Numbered from the stretch's first letter, positions 24,106-33,154 are shown. The stretch is DNA of 37,647 nucleotides from an uncultured Succinivibrio sp. (GCA_900770725.1 CAAGLL010000073.1:1-37647); one strand, 5' to 3'. The notes: generated by a model not told the origin, from the sequence alone. A program made the numbers and translations.

Positions 24106-25920
24106 TCAGAGCAGCTCGCGGCGCACCAGATCCTCGCGGCTGGGCCGCGATCCGCGCTCGGCCTTGATGAGATCCTCGTAGTCCTGCCTCTCGGCAAGCG
24201 CGGCGGCGCGGGTCTCGCCCTCGAGCATCGGCAGCTCGCCTTCAGGCAGCTTAACGCCGATGAGGCCGAGCATCCTGCGCACCTTGTCGGGGATCTCGCT
24301 TAGCGTGGCATGCCCGCCGCTGTGCCCGCTCACGGTGATGCCCGCGAGGATCTGCAAGATCACGTCGTCGCAGTTGTAGGGAAGCCCCGACATAGCCTTC
24401 TGGGCAAGCTGCAGGCGCTTTCTGAGCATGAGCCCCGCGGCCAGGGCCACGAACTCGATGAAATAGCAGGAGTCGGACCACGGCTCGTCCGAGTCCATGA
24501 TGCTGTTGCTTGAAAAGCGGTCGAGGCAGTCGCGGAAGCCCGCCCAGATCTCGTTGCGGTCGAAGTAGTCGCAGAAAGCCTCCACCGGATCGTCAGTGAC
24601 GTCCGAGATGAGCACCCTCACGCTGCGCCGCGCAAGGGCGGTCTCCACTGCCTCCTCGTCCACCTCAAGGCTCCCGCTGCCCTTGCCTACCTTCATGTAT
24701 CGCGAGCGGATCTCCTCGAGATCCTCGTTGAGCACCTCGCCGCGCTGAAGGCTCTCGTAGACGAAGCCGATGCCGCGCTTGATCCTCTCGCGGCTGCGGT
24801 TGTAGACGTCCTCGTCGAAGAAGGCGTGCAGGTAGAGCCTGGCGCTGCGGCGCCGGCGGCGAGTCCCCTCCTCCTCGTGGTAGGTCCAGCTGATCCTCGC
24901 CGAGCAGGCCGTGCAGCCGATGGCCGGTCGGTAGTTTTCAAGCGCAAAGAGCTTGGGCCTGAGCTTCTTTAGGAAGCTCTTGAAGATCCCGTGGTGTGTC
25001 CTCGGGGTCACGATGAAGCTCACGCCGTTTCTCAAGTAGTCGGAGATCTGCCCTACCGAGGCGTAGCCGCGATCGCCCACGAAGATCGCGTTCTTCAAGA
25101 GATCGCGCCTGGTGAGCTTGAGCGTGAGCGCCCGGATGGCCTTGAGGCTTCCGAAGTCGTCGCCGCCTGAGATGAAGTAGCAAAGCGGCATGCCGTCGCT
25201 CTTGCGCACTGCGGTGAGCGAGTTGCCGCCGTGATCCGCACCGGCCTCCGATCCGCTGTGCGCCGTCCAGGAGAACGAGGTGCGGCGGCGGTAGAGCGAG
25301 CTTGAGCAGTAGATGAGGCAGCGCGTGTCGTCGGAGGCCGACTCGCAGAGCGTGTTCATGAACAGGGCGATGCGCGCGGGGGTGATGCGCGACATCAGCC
25401 TCATCACGTCGTCGCGGGTGAGCACGCGGTTCCAAGGCAGGTAGTTCTGCCTCGTGAAAGGCTCGATCTTCTGGAAGACCCCGTCTGAGCTCAGGATCAT
25501 GAAGCAGGCGAGCGCGAGGATCTTGCGCCAGTCGGCGTACTTGCTGAAGACCTGCTCGAGCGCGCCCATGAATGGCGTCTTGGAGAGCACCGAGCAGAGC
25601 GTCCAGGTCGCGCCGATGGAGAGGCTCGGGCTTAGCGCGTCACCTGGCTCCAACTCCCCGCCAAGCGGCGTGAACGTCAGCGTGCCGTCCTTCTCCCTCT
25701 GGCATGAGTAGGAGGCCAGCTCGGGGTGGCGCTCGATGTAGGCGTCCTTCCACTCCACCGGCCCGTCGCGGCGGCCTGTCGTGATCTTGCCCACCGAGGT
25801 GGTGTTCTTGCGGTAGGAGCGCTTGCGCTCCGGGTCCCACGCGTTCACATAGGTGCACAGGTAGTAGAACCTGCCGCTCCTGAGCGCGAGCAGCGGCTCA
25901 AGCTCCGGATCCTTCGTCAT
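24106..25920 (-). CDS. IS1634-type transposase homologue lacking two catalytic residues
   Basis: A 604-residue protein with the family layout: N-terminal RSGRFYYLCTYVNAWDPERK and a SVGKI block, central AIFVGDRGYASVGQISDYL, and C-terminal SCYFIEFVALAAGLMLRKRL. The second Asp (GDRG) is kept. The first, normally in YDxTS, reads LIYCSSSLY. The Glu normally in Y..R..IE..F reads YFDRNEIWAGF. So the DDE triad appears reduced to one residue although the frame is long and undamaged. I start at the ATG at 25920; a TTG precedes it. No terminal inverted repeats are evident. It is either a dead element or a domesticated protein. A normal IS1634-type length argues against truncation. Confidence 0.65.
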   Translation of the reverse strand: MTKDPELEPLLALRSGRFYYLCTYVNAWDPERKRSYRKNTTSVGKITTGRRDGPVEWKDAYIERHPELASYSCQREKDGTLTFTPLGGELEPGDALSPSLSIGATWTLCSVLSKTPFMGALEQVFSKYADWRKILALACFMILSSDGVFQKIEPFTRQNYLPWNRVLTRDDVMRLMSRITPARIALFMNTLCESASDDTRCLIYCSSSLYRRRTSFSWTAHSGSEAGADHGGNSLTAVRKSDGMPLCYFISGGDDFGSLKAIRALTLKLTRRDLLKNAIFVGDRGYASVGQISDYLRNGVSFIVTPRTHHGIFKSFLKKLRPKLFALENYRPAIGCTACSARISWTYHEEEGTRRRRRSARLYLHAFFDEDVYNRSRERIKRGIGFVYESLQRGEVLNEDLEEIRSRYMKVGKGSGSLEVDEEAVETALARRSVRVLISDVTDDPVEAFCDYFDRNEIWAGFRDCLDRFSSNSIMDSDEPWSDSCYFIEFVALAAGLMLRKRLQLAQKAMSGLPYNCDDVILQILAGITVSGHSGGHATLSEIPDKVRRMLGLIGVKLPEGELPMLEGETRAAALAERQDYEDLIKAERGSRPSREDLVRRELL

Positions 25921-26142
25921 CAACGCCCCATCCCCCCTTGGCTCATAGATGCTTCAAGATGCAAAAAATCGTATTTCAAAGCCTCCGGCGTTTTGATAGA
26001 TGCATCTTCATTACTCTGATTTATAAGAATTTTACTTTTTGCCTCCCATCTATTGCAAGGGCTTTGCAAATCTAGGAAAGCCATATCCCGGCCCTTTTCA
26101 AAGCGCGCCTGCCGCCGCGCCCTAAACTTTGCGCTGCGACGA

Positions 26143-26163
26143 GGGGGAGCGCGGCGCTCCCCC
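26143..26163 (+). other. Stem-loop before the small secreted protein
   Basis: Arms GGGGGAGCGC / GCGCTCCCCC are nearly a perfect palindrome and end 32 bases before the ATG at 26196. It probably lies in the 5' leader of the small-protein/yjjPB transcript. The rest of the 275-bp gap is AT-rich, with TTATAAG at 26021 as a possible -10. Confidence 0.5.
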
Positions 26164-26195
26164 GCAGATAAAGAGAGAATTTTCAGGAGCAAGTC

Positions 26196-26441
26196 ATGTT
26201 CAAGTTCAAGCAGGCAGCGGTCATTGCGGTTCTGGCTGCCATTTCCCTCGAGGCCAGCGCGACCATGGAGGCGGCGTTCACCTCCGCAAGCGACGGCGAG
26301 CTCGTCCACCACTCCAAGCCCGCGTGCCCGAACTTCATCCTCATCAAGCACAAGGACGGCACCACCGAGGAGCACATCTATGCCAAGGAGGTCGTGAGCG
26401 GCCGCAGCAGCGTCGACGACGGCGAGTGCGTGTTCTACTGA
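26196..26441 (+). CDS. Small exported protein of unknown function
   Basis: An 81-residue protein with a signal peptide (MFKFKQAAVIAVLAAISLEA, SA) and a 58-residue mature part containing two cysteines (PACPNF and GECVFY), which could form one disulfide. It is preceded by a good TTCAGGAG ribosome site. It lies 18 bases ahead of yjjP in the same direction and is probably co-transcribed. I do not recognise the family. Confidence 0.7.
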   Translation: MFKFKQAAVIAVLAAISLEASATMEAAFTSASDGELVHHSKPACPNFILIKHKDGTTEEHIYAKEVVSGRSSVDDGECVFY

Positions 26442-26459
26442 TTTCCAGGGAGCCATCCG

Positions 26460-27248
26460 ATGTGCCGCAACGCGCCAAAGCAGCGCCAGATCCTGCGCCA
26501 CGAAGCCGACGTGCTCTGCCTCATAGGCTGGAAGCTCGCAGTCTCGGGCGCCGAGACCAGGCTGGTCATGCAGACCATCGAGCGGATCTGCGCCCACCTG
26601 CGAATAAACCAGCCCGAGGTGATCCTGACGCGCTCGATCATCTGGCTTGAGATCTCAAAGGGACCGTACAGCGCCTGCGCCCAGCGCAAGATCCAGAACT
26701 TCGGGATCAACATGGCGAACGTCTCGGAGATCTCGCTTCTGTGCAGGAGCTTCCTGCAGGGGCGGATGTCGGGCCTTGCAGAGCTCAGGAAGAAGGTCGA
26801 GGACGTGCCGTCATTTGGCTACAACAAGGCGGCGCTGTGCTTCATCGAGGCGGCAGCGGGGCTGTGCTTTGCCTACCTAAACGGCGGCGATCCCAAGGTC
26901 TGCCTCTCCGCGCTCGCAGGCGGCCTCGTGCTGATGGCCGTGAGGTTCTGCCTCATCAGGCAGGGCTTCCTCGCGGCCTTCGCCTTCATCGCCGCAGCCT
27001 TCATGGGCTGCACGACCACGATGCTCGCCTCGCGCTACGCCCTAGGCTGCGACGGGGCGGAGATGCGCCTTGCGATCATGGCGACCACGCTATTGCTCGT
27101 GCCCGGGTACCCCTACATGAACGGCTTCCTCGACGTGTTCAAGGGCTATCTTGAGACGGGGGCCTTCAGGCTCATGCACTCCGTCGTGCTGACCATCTCC
27201 GCAGCCATCGGGCTTCTGGGCGCGTTCTGGTTCATGGGGGCCATCTGA
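26460..27248 (+). CDS. yjjP: YjjP-like subunit of a ThrE-type exporter
   Basis: A 262-residue membrane protein, matching the E. coli YjjP length of about 256. The N-terminal cytoplasmic half has the family SGAETRLVMQTIERICAHL block; five hydrophobic segments follow from residue about 130. It belongs to the DUF1212/ThrE N-terminal family, and E. coli YjjP works with YjjB. In E. coli the pair has been linked to succinate export, which would suit a succinate-forming anaerobe; that link is inference here. The stop is followed one base later by the yjjB ATG. Confidence 0.88.
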   Translation: MCRNAPKQRQILRHEADVLCLIGWKLAVSGAETRLVMQTIERICAHLRINQPEVILTRSIIWLEISKGPYSACAQRKIQNFGINMANVSEISLLCRSFLQGRMSGLAELRKKVEDVPSFGYNKAALCFIEAAAGLCFAYLNGGDPKVCLSALAGGLVLMAVRFCLIRQGFLAAFAFIAAAFMGCTTTMLASRYALGCDGAEMRLAIMATTLLLVPGYPYMNGFLDVFKGYLETGAFRLMHSVVLTISAAIGLLGAFWFMGAI

Positions 27249-27249
27249 G

Positions 27250-27732
27250 ATGCCATCCGATCTGATGACGAGGATCTGCCTCGAGGGCCTGAGCGCCGGG
27301 TTCATCTCCGTGGCCTTCGCCATGCTCTTCTCGGTGCCGACAAGGTACCTGCGCTATGTGGCGCTGGGCGGCATGATGACGCGCATGGCCAGGACGCTGC
27401 TCTTCCAGGGCATGGGGGTCGAGATAGCGCTTGCGACCTTCCTCGCCTGCAGCCTGTGCTCGCTCTACTTCATCTACCAGGCGCCGAGGCTCCACGTGCC
27501 GCGCCCGGTGTTCACGGTGGCCTCGATCATCCCGCTGGTGCCGGGCATGGACGCCTACACCTGCCTGATGTCGCTCTACGGGATCATCGACGCGCCCTCC
27601 GAGCTCATCGCGCAGAACGCCTACCTCATCATGCACCACGGCATGCGCTGCTTTGCGATCCTGCTCTCGATGTGCCTTGGGATCGCGATCCCGCCGCTCT
27701 TCTTCTACCGCTACCGCAGGATCGGGGTGTGA
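27250..27732 (+). CDS. yjjB: YjjB-like subunit of a ThrE-type exporter
   Basis: A 160-residue membrane protein, close to the 157 residues of E. coli YjjB. It is the ThrE_2 family, with about four or five helices and the conserved ASIIPLVPGMDAYTC loop. It directly follows yjjP, giving a split ThrE-like exporter. Cargo may be a dicarboxylate, threonine or serine; sequence alone does not decide. The gene converges on the DUF4400 gene with a gap of 19 bases. Confidence 0.88.
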   Translation: MPSDLMTRICLEGLSAGFISVAFAMLFSVPTRYLRYVALGGMMTRMARTLLFQGMGVEIALATFLACSLCSLYFIYQAPRLHVPRPVFTVASIIPLVPGMDAYTCLMSLYGIIDAPSELIAQNAYLIMHHGMRCFAILLSMCLGIAIPPLFFYRYRRIGV

Positions 27733-27751
27733 GGAGTGAAGCGCCTTGCAG

Positions 27752-28285
27752 CTATGGCCTGGTCGATGCGAAGGCTGCCGATGCCGACGCAGGGATCAAT
27801 ATGCAGAGGGCCAGCGTGAGGCATGAGATCTCCATGAACGATGGGAAGGAGTCTTGAAGCAGGAAGAAGCACAGCGCCCACAGGCAGGCCCTGCGGGCAA
27901 TCGAGAGCACGAGGCGCAGATCGGAGGTGCCCGACATGACGCGGATCCTCGCAAGCGCCAGGTGCCTGAACCCAAGCCACGAGGCGGCCATCAGAAACGG
28001 CAGCGCATGGGCGTAGGCGTAGAAGGCGCAGGAGAGGCGCAAGAGCACGAGCCTCCAGTTGCCAATGAGCCCTATGGACTCCATGAAGCCCTCGACGGAG
28101 CCGCGGCGCAGCGAGTAGAGCGCGCCTGCCTGGGCTATGCCCATGGCCTTGGCCCCGGCGCCGCAGAGCTCGAACACCTCCCGCGCCTCGGTGGATGCGA
28201 GGTTGCCGCCCTCGAATGAAGGCACGATCGCCAAGGCGAAGAGCAGCAGGATTAAGCAGAGAAACCTGCCTGCGAGCCTCACCAT
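27752..28285 (-). CDS. DUF4400 ICE-type membrane protein (TIGR03747-like)
   Basis: A 177-residue membrane protein with an N-terminal hydrophobic segment (FLCLILLLFALAIVPSF) and two or three later helices. Position and pattern fit the DUF4400 / PFL_4697 family, which sits immediately after the TraD coupling protein in PFGI-1-type integrative conjugative elements. Its ATG overlaps the TraD stop (ATGGTGA). Probable role: inner-membrane partner of the coupling protein in conjugation. The rest of the transfer machinery is not in this window. Confidence 0.75.
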   Translation of the reverse strand: MVRLAGRFLCLILLLFALAIVPSFEGGNLASTEAREVFELCGAGAKAMGIAQAGALYSLRRGSVEGFMESIGLIGNWRLVLLRLSCAFYAYAHALPFLMAASWLGFRHLALARIRVMSGTSDLRLVLSIARRACLWALCFFLLQDSFPSFMEISCLTLALCILIPASASAAFASTRP

Positions 28286-30117
28286 GCGCCCCTCCTTCCG
28301 CGGCCTGCCGCAGTCCCAGCGCCTTTTGAGAGATCCCCTTGTGCCGAGCCCTTGGAGCTTTCAGTTGCTATGAGCGGGATCCTGCCCTTCACGAACCTGC
28401 CGTCGGCAAGGCGCGCCACATACTCGAAGTCAGGCAGCGCCGTGAGCGCCGAGGGCGGGAAGAGCGGCATCTGGGAGATGGATGCGCCTTTTGACACGCC
28501 CTCAAAGCCGCAGCGCTGCGCCGATCCCACGCTGAGGCTGCGCTGGAAGTGGCGCGTGGAGGCAAGCGAGGAGGTCACCGCCTCGGCAGTCTGCGCGTCC
28601 GTGATCCTCATTGAGATGAGCGTGTTGCAGTTTCCGATCACCTGCATGGCCTGGGCGCGGCCTCCGCCGCGCGACTCGAGATCGGCGATGGTCTGGGTAG
28701 CCGCGGTCACGGAAAAGCCCGCGCCGCGCGACTTGTTTAGGAGCTGGACCATGCTCTCGCAGGCAAGCTCCGAGGCCTCGTCGATGAAGACGCTCACTCC
28801 CCGGCCGCCGCGCCCGCCGTTTTGGGCGTAGCTGTAGCCTGCGGCCGAGGCGAGATCGGCGAGCATGAGCTTGCCCACGCTGCCGCCTGAGGAGGAGTCG
28901 ATGAGGGAGCGCAGCGAGGCGGTGAGGATCCCGCCCTGCCTTATGATCCTGGAGAAGCCCATGCGGCCCTTCTCACGGCAAAAGAGCGGCCTGAAGGCCT
29001 TCTGGCAGAGCGTGTTCAAAAGCGGCAGCGCGCCGGCGCTGATCTTCTGATAGTAGCCGCGCTCGAGGCCCGCCACCGTGAAGAGCAGCTCCATGTCAGG
29101 ATCGGCCTTCGTGTAGCCTTGCTCCACGAGGTAGGAGAAGAACTGCCTGAGCGCCTGGGGCGAAGGTGCCTTCTTCTCGCTTATGCGCGCGTAGTAGGCG
29201 TCCGCATCGGGCGCCTTGAGGTCTGAGAGCAGGCCCTCTATCTTCTTGGTGATTGCCTCCTGCGCCACGCCGAGATCGCCTAACGCGTCGCGGATCGCCG
29301 GCAGCTCGGGCTTCTTCCCTGACATCAAGATCGCGGTGACCGCTACCGTGATCGCGGTGTTGGCGTATGCCTTGAACGAGGACGCCCCGCCTGAGGAGGG
29401 CAGGAGCGAGCTTAAGCGGTCCCCTACCTCGGAGGGCCTGGTCCAGCTTCCCAGCAGATCCCAGCCGCAGCTTCCCTCGGGATCTGCTAGATCGACGCTG
29501 AAGAGCTCGCCCTCGCGCCCGCAGGATTCAGCCGCTGCGACGATGCGCTCCTTGAGATCGCGGTCGCCCTTGGGGTCGAGCACGATGACGCACTCGCCCC
29601 GCAGCACCGCCTGCGAGATGAGCAGGTCGAAGAGCCTGGTCTTGCCCGCTCCCGTCGTCCCGAAGATCAGCGTGTGCGCGCGCAGATCGGCAACCGGCAC
29701 GCAGATGGGAGCCTTGTTGCGCGCGCTCAAGGCGTGGATGTCGCGCGAGCCGTGCCCGCGCCCCTGCTGGCCCTGGAGGCCCGATCCCATGAGATCCGAA
29801 AGCCTCCTTGCGTGATCGGGCGTGAACTCGAAGCCGCGCCCGATGAAGCACTGCCCGGGGCGCTCTGAGATGAAGCCCTTGAGATCCTCCTGGCTTAGGA
29901 TTTCGGGCTTTGACAGCCCGCGCCTTGCCATGATCCAAAGCGCGGCCTTGGCATAGGGAGCGGGCACGAGCAGGCAGGCTGCCAGCGCCATCCAGAGCGC
30001 CTTGCCCTGCACTGTGCACGCTGAGGCGGCGGCCGCGGCGCATTGCAGCGCCATGATCGCAGCGCAATCGTGCAGCGGCCGCTCCCGCTTGAAGATCTGA
30101 TCTGTAAACAAGCCCAT
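28279..30117 (-). CDS. traD: Type IV coupling protein TraD (ICE type)
   Basis: A 612-residue ATPase that links a relaxosome to a type IV secretion channel. Two N-terminal hydrophobic segments (about residues 18-60) anchor it. Walker A is GTTGAGKT (153-160); VIVLDPKGDRDLKERI follows; Walker B is VSVFIDEASE (about 441-450); and GFSVTAATQTIADLE carries the sensor. The order matches TIGR03743-type TraD of PFGI-1-like elements. A strong AAGGAAGGA ribosome site precedes the ATG. Neighbours are DUF4400 downstream and an unrecognised gene divergent from it. No relaxase, integrase or pilus gene lies in the window, so the element is partial here or continues elsewhere. Confidence 0.88.
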   Translation of the reverse strand: MGLFTDQIFKRERPLHDCAAIMALQCAAAAASACTVQGKALWMALAACLLVPAPYAKAALWIMARRGLSKPEILSQEDLKGFISERPGQCFIGRGFEFTPDHARRLSDLMGSGLQGQQGRGHGSRDIHALSARNKAPICVPVADLRAHTLIFGTTGAGKTRLFDLLISQAVLRGECVIVLDPKGDRDLKERIVAAAESCGREGELFSVDLADPEGSCGWDLLGSWTRPSEVGDRLSSLLPSSGGASSFKAYANTAITVAVTAILMSGKKPELPAIRDALGDLGVAQEAITKKIEGLLSDLKAPDADAYYARISEKKAPSPQALRQFFSYLVEQGYTKADPDMELLFTVAGLERGYYQKISAGALPLLNTLCQKAFRPLFCREKGRMGFSRIIRQGGILTASLRSLIDSSSGGSVGKLMLADLASAAGYSYAQNGGRGGRGVSVFIDEASELACESMVQLLNKSRGAGFSVTAATQTIADLESRGGGRAQAMQVIGNCNTLISMRITDAQTAEAVTSSLASTRHFQRSLSVGSAQRCGFEGVSKGASISQMPLFPPSALTALPDFEYVARLADGRFVKGRIPLIATESSKGSAQGDLSKGAGTAAGRGRRGAW

Positions 30118-30291
30118 GGGTCCTTCCTTTATCTGTGGATGTGCCTTTCATGGAGGACTATGCCAAAAATGAAAAATCCATGACGCGCGTTTTTCCCCTC
30201 GCGGAGAGCCATCACGGGGCGCTTTTGGCGCGGCGAGCTTTTGCGTGATCCGGTATGCTCTGGATTTGGCCGGTTTGACTTGGAGGAAGCG

Positions 30292-31122
30292 GTGGCATCG
30301 ACGATGGGGCTTGCGGCAATGCGCCCGGGCGGCGGGATCATGGCGAGGAGCCTTTGCGATCTCGGGCTCATGAGCCTGGTGTGCGACGATCTAGCCTCGC
30401 TGATCTTAGATGGCAGATCGGCGCTTGAGCAGCTGATGGCCTCGCTTGATCTGCGAAAATCACGCCTTCCAAAGGCAGAGCGACGCTCCCTCATCCTTAC
30501 CTGCAGGTGCGTGCGCCAGAGCTTGGGCGAGTTTCTGGAGATGCGGCGCGAGTGCTTTGACGAGGCGCTCTCCTGCATGGGAGGCGACAGGGCCGATCTG
30601 CTGTGGTGGCTGCGCGCGATGGACGAGGGGCACGGGGAGGTCGTACCGCCCATGCTCGGGCAGAAGGATCTGGACTGGGATACGGATTGGTGCTGCGAAC
30701 TCGCCTCCTCGCTCCAGCCCTCGTTTGACGCGTTGGCGCTCGGGCGCGGGCAGTTTCGCGAGAGCACCAAGCTCTCGATGGCGCTGTGCGCAAGGGAGGC
30801 GATGGAACGCCAGGGCCATGAGGGAGAGGGCGCCGTGGATGCGGCGGCGCTGCATGACATCGCGCGGGCGGCGACGAGCTGGATGAGCGTCGAGAGGCTG
30901 CGCAGGCGGCTTAGGCTTCCAGCCTCCGCCCTGCCCCTCTACGCCGCGCCGCTGATGCTCGTGTCATCCTGGTACAAGAGGCAGGGCCTTGGGCAGGAGC
31001 TGATCCTCTTTGTGCAGAAGCGGCAGATGCGCCGTTTTGATGCAAAGGCCCAAGGGAGCACGAAGGATGCTGCGCTGTGCCAGAGCGCGTCCATTGGGGA
31101 TGCGGAGCCTCAAGAGATCTGA
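30292..31122 (+). CDS. Unrecognised soluble protein divergent from traD
   Basis: A 276-residue protein predicted from a GTG at 30292 with GGAGGAA 4 bases upstream; the next ATG at 30304 has a poorer site, and a TTG at 30241 is unlikely. It has no signal peptide or clear transmembrane helix and seems mostly helical, with basic patches (RLRRRLRL) and the segment SLILTCRCVRQSLGEFLEMR. I recognise no motif. Its place beside traD suggests an element-borne accessory or regulatory protein, but nothing in the sequence proves it. Confidence 0.55.
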   Translation: MASTMGLAAMRPGGGIMARSLCDLGLMSLVCDDLASLILDGRSALEQLMASLDLRKSRLPKAERRSLILTCRCVRQSLGEFLEMRRECFDEALSCMGGDRADLLWWLRAMDEGHGEVVPPMLGQKDLDWDTDWCCELASSLQPSFDALALGRGQFRESTKLSMALCAREAMERQGHEGEGAVDAAALHDIARAATSWMSVERLRRRLRLPASALPLYAAPLMLVSSWYKRQGLGQELILFVQKRQMRRFDAKAQGSTKDAALCQSASIGDAEPQEI

Positions 31123-31513
31123 TCTCGCGTGTTCTCAATTTTCAATTCCGGGCGTTGGAATGTCGGACAACTCGCCTTTTCGCAAGGAATTGCGGGAATT
31201 TGTTTCATTTTTACGTGCTCAAAAGAAAAGTATTACCAATCGCGTTCCTTTCTACTGGAAAATTGCGCAATTATTTAACATTTTGCAAAAAATAAACCTT
31301 TGACATTTCAGAGCGATCACGTAAACTTTTGTCGCTTTTTGGGAAATGGTGCACAGTTTTGCGCGCAATGCGATACTTATAATCTGATCGCTACTAAAAA
31401 ATTAAAAGCCTTTGAAACACAACAAAATCCGGACGCCGCGAGCTCGTTTCTGGCCTCCGGTGTGCGCAAGGGCCGTGCAAAACATCAGACAAACGCATAA
31501 GGACAACAACACA
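31123..31513 (+). promoter_or_regulatory. Control region of nhaB copy 2
   Basis: A 390-bp AT-rich gap with no credible gene. Candidate promoters are TTGACA (31300) with TAAACT (31322-31327) at 16-base spacing, and a consensus -10 TATAAT (31378-31383) with no good -35. A perfect 12-bp palindrome AATTGCGCAATT lies at 31261-31272, upstream of the first promoter. From the second -10 the leader would be about 125 bases and includes a GC-rich patch at 31428-31475. Confidence 0.5.
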
Positions 31514-33115
31514 ATGACCCTGCCGGGGACAATGACAGTCGCCAAATCGATTGGCGTCAACTTCATGGGCACGGCTTCGACCTGGTACAAGCTTTTCGTC
31601 GTAGCCTGCCTCATCATCAATCCTTTAGTATTCTGGGTGTCCCCATTCGCCGCAGGATGGCTGCTCGTCGCCGAGTTCATCTTCACGCTGGCGATGGCAC
31701 TGGAATGCTACCCGCTGCAGCCGGGCGGAATGCTCGCCCTTGAGGCCTGCTTCCTCGGCATGTGCACGATGGACGGCGTGAAGAACGAGATCGTCGCGAA
31801 CATCGACGTGATCCTGCTTTTGATGTTCATGCTGGGCGGCATCCACTTCGTCCGCGACTTCCTGCTCTACATCTTCACGAAGATCCTCGTGAAGGTTAAG
31901 AACCCCATCCTGATCTCATTCCTCTTCTGCTTCGTCGCCGGCACTCTCGCGGCCTTCGTCGACGCGCTCACGGTCCTCGCGGTCATCATCTCCATCTGCA
32001 TGGGCCTGTACGCCGTCTACCACTCGCACATCTGCGGCGACGCTGCAACTGCGCGCCTCTCCGATGACGTGTTCGTGCAGGAGAAGTACCGCAAGGATCT
32101 CGAGGACTTCAGGGCCTTCCTGAGGGGCCTTTTGATGAACGCCGCGGTCGGCACCACCATCGGCGGCATGGCCACCCTGGTCGGCCAGCCCCAGAACCTG
32201 GTCGTGGGCCAGGTCTCAGGCTGGAACTTCGTCGAGTTCCTCGTGAGGATGGCGCCGGTCTCGCTGCCGGTCATGCTCTTCGGCTACGGCACCTGCCTCA
32301 TCGTCGAGAAGTTCAAGCTCTTCGGGTTCGGCGCCGAGATGCCCAAGTCCGTGTACGAGGTGCTCGTCGCCCGCGACAAGGCCAACTCCAGCAACATGAC
32401 CCTCCGCGACAAGGTCAAGCTCGTCGTCCAGGCGCTGTGCTGCGTCTGGCTCGTCGTCGCCCTGGCGCTGCACCTGGCGGCAGTCGGCCTCATCGGACTG
32501 TCGATCATCGTGCTGGCGACCACGTTCTGCGGCATCACCACCGACGCCGAGGTCGGCAAGGCCTTCACCGAGTCAATGCCGTTCTGCGCTCTGTTGTGCG
32601 TGTTCTTCTGCATCGTGACCGTCATAGCCCAGCAGGGCCTGTTCACGCCGTTCGTGCACTGGGTGTTCTCCATCCCGCGCGAGACGCAGATCCCGGTGTT
32701 CTACCTGGCCAACGGCATCATCTCGGCCGTGTCGGACAACGTGTTCGTGGCGACCATCTACATCGAGCAGGTGCATGACGCCCTCATCAACGGCGTGATC
32801 AGCCCCGAGCAGTTCAACGATCTGGCCATCGCCATCAACGCCGGCACCAACCTGCCGTCGGTCGCGACCCCGAACGGCCAGTCAGCGTTCCTCTTCCTGC
32901 TCACTTCCGCCATCGCCCCGCTCGTCCGCCTGCCGTACCTGCGCATGATGTGGATGGCTTTGCCTTATACTATTGTCCTGACGATTGTCGGTCTCCTGAC
33001 CACCATGTACCTCATCCCGGAACTCACTCCGGTGTTCGAGCAGTGGGGCTGGATCCCGTCAAGCACCGCTGAGCACGCCGCGGAAATAGCGGCGGCGGCA
33101 GCGCAGGCGAAATAA
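31514..33115 (+). CDS. nhaB: NhaB-type Na+/H+ antiporter, copy 2
   Basis: A 533-residue antiporter. It has the same landmarks as copy 1: NFMGTASTWYKLFVVACLII, AGWLLVAEFIFTLAMALECY, VILLLMFMLGGIHFVRDF, LAAFVDALTVLAVIIS, NAGTNLPSVATPNGQSAFLF. It is closer to E. coli NhaB in AEFIFTLAMALxCYPLQPGG. I start at 31514 with AAGGA about 10 bases upstream; the frame extends upstream to 31412 without a site. dsbB follows 39 bases later, an arrangement also seen in E. coli, so this is probably the ancestral copy. The C-terminus has an alanine-rich extension (AEHAAEIAAAAAQAK). Confidence 0.95.
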   Translation: MTLPGTMTVAKSIGVNFMGTASTWYKLFVVACLIINPLVFWVSPFAAGWLLVAEFIFTLAMALECYPLQPGGMLALEACFLGMCTMDGVKNEIVANIDVILLLMFMLGGIHFVRDFLLYIFTKILVKVKNPILISFLFCFVAGTLAAFVDALTVLAVIISICMGLYAVYHSHICGDAATARLSDDVFVQEKYRKDLEDFRAFLRGLLMNAAVGTTIGGMATLVGQPQNLVVGQVSGWNFVEFLVRMAPVSLPVMLFGYGTCLIVEKFKLFGFGAEMPKSVYEVLVARDKANSSNMTLRDKVKLVVQALCCVWLVVALALHLAAVGLIGLSIIVLATTFCGITTDAEVGKAFTESMPFCALLCVFFCIVTVIAQQGLFTPFVHWVFSIPRETQIPVFYLANGIISAVSDNVFVATIYIEQVHDALINGVISPEQFNDLAIAINAGTNLPSVATPNGQSAFLFLLTSAIAPLVRLPYLRMMWMALPYTIVLTIVGLLTTMYLIPELTPVFEQWGWIPSSTAEHAAEIAAAAAQAK

Positions 33116-33154
33116 GGCAGAACGCGGCGGAGGAACGCCGCTCCGGGAGGGTTG

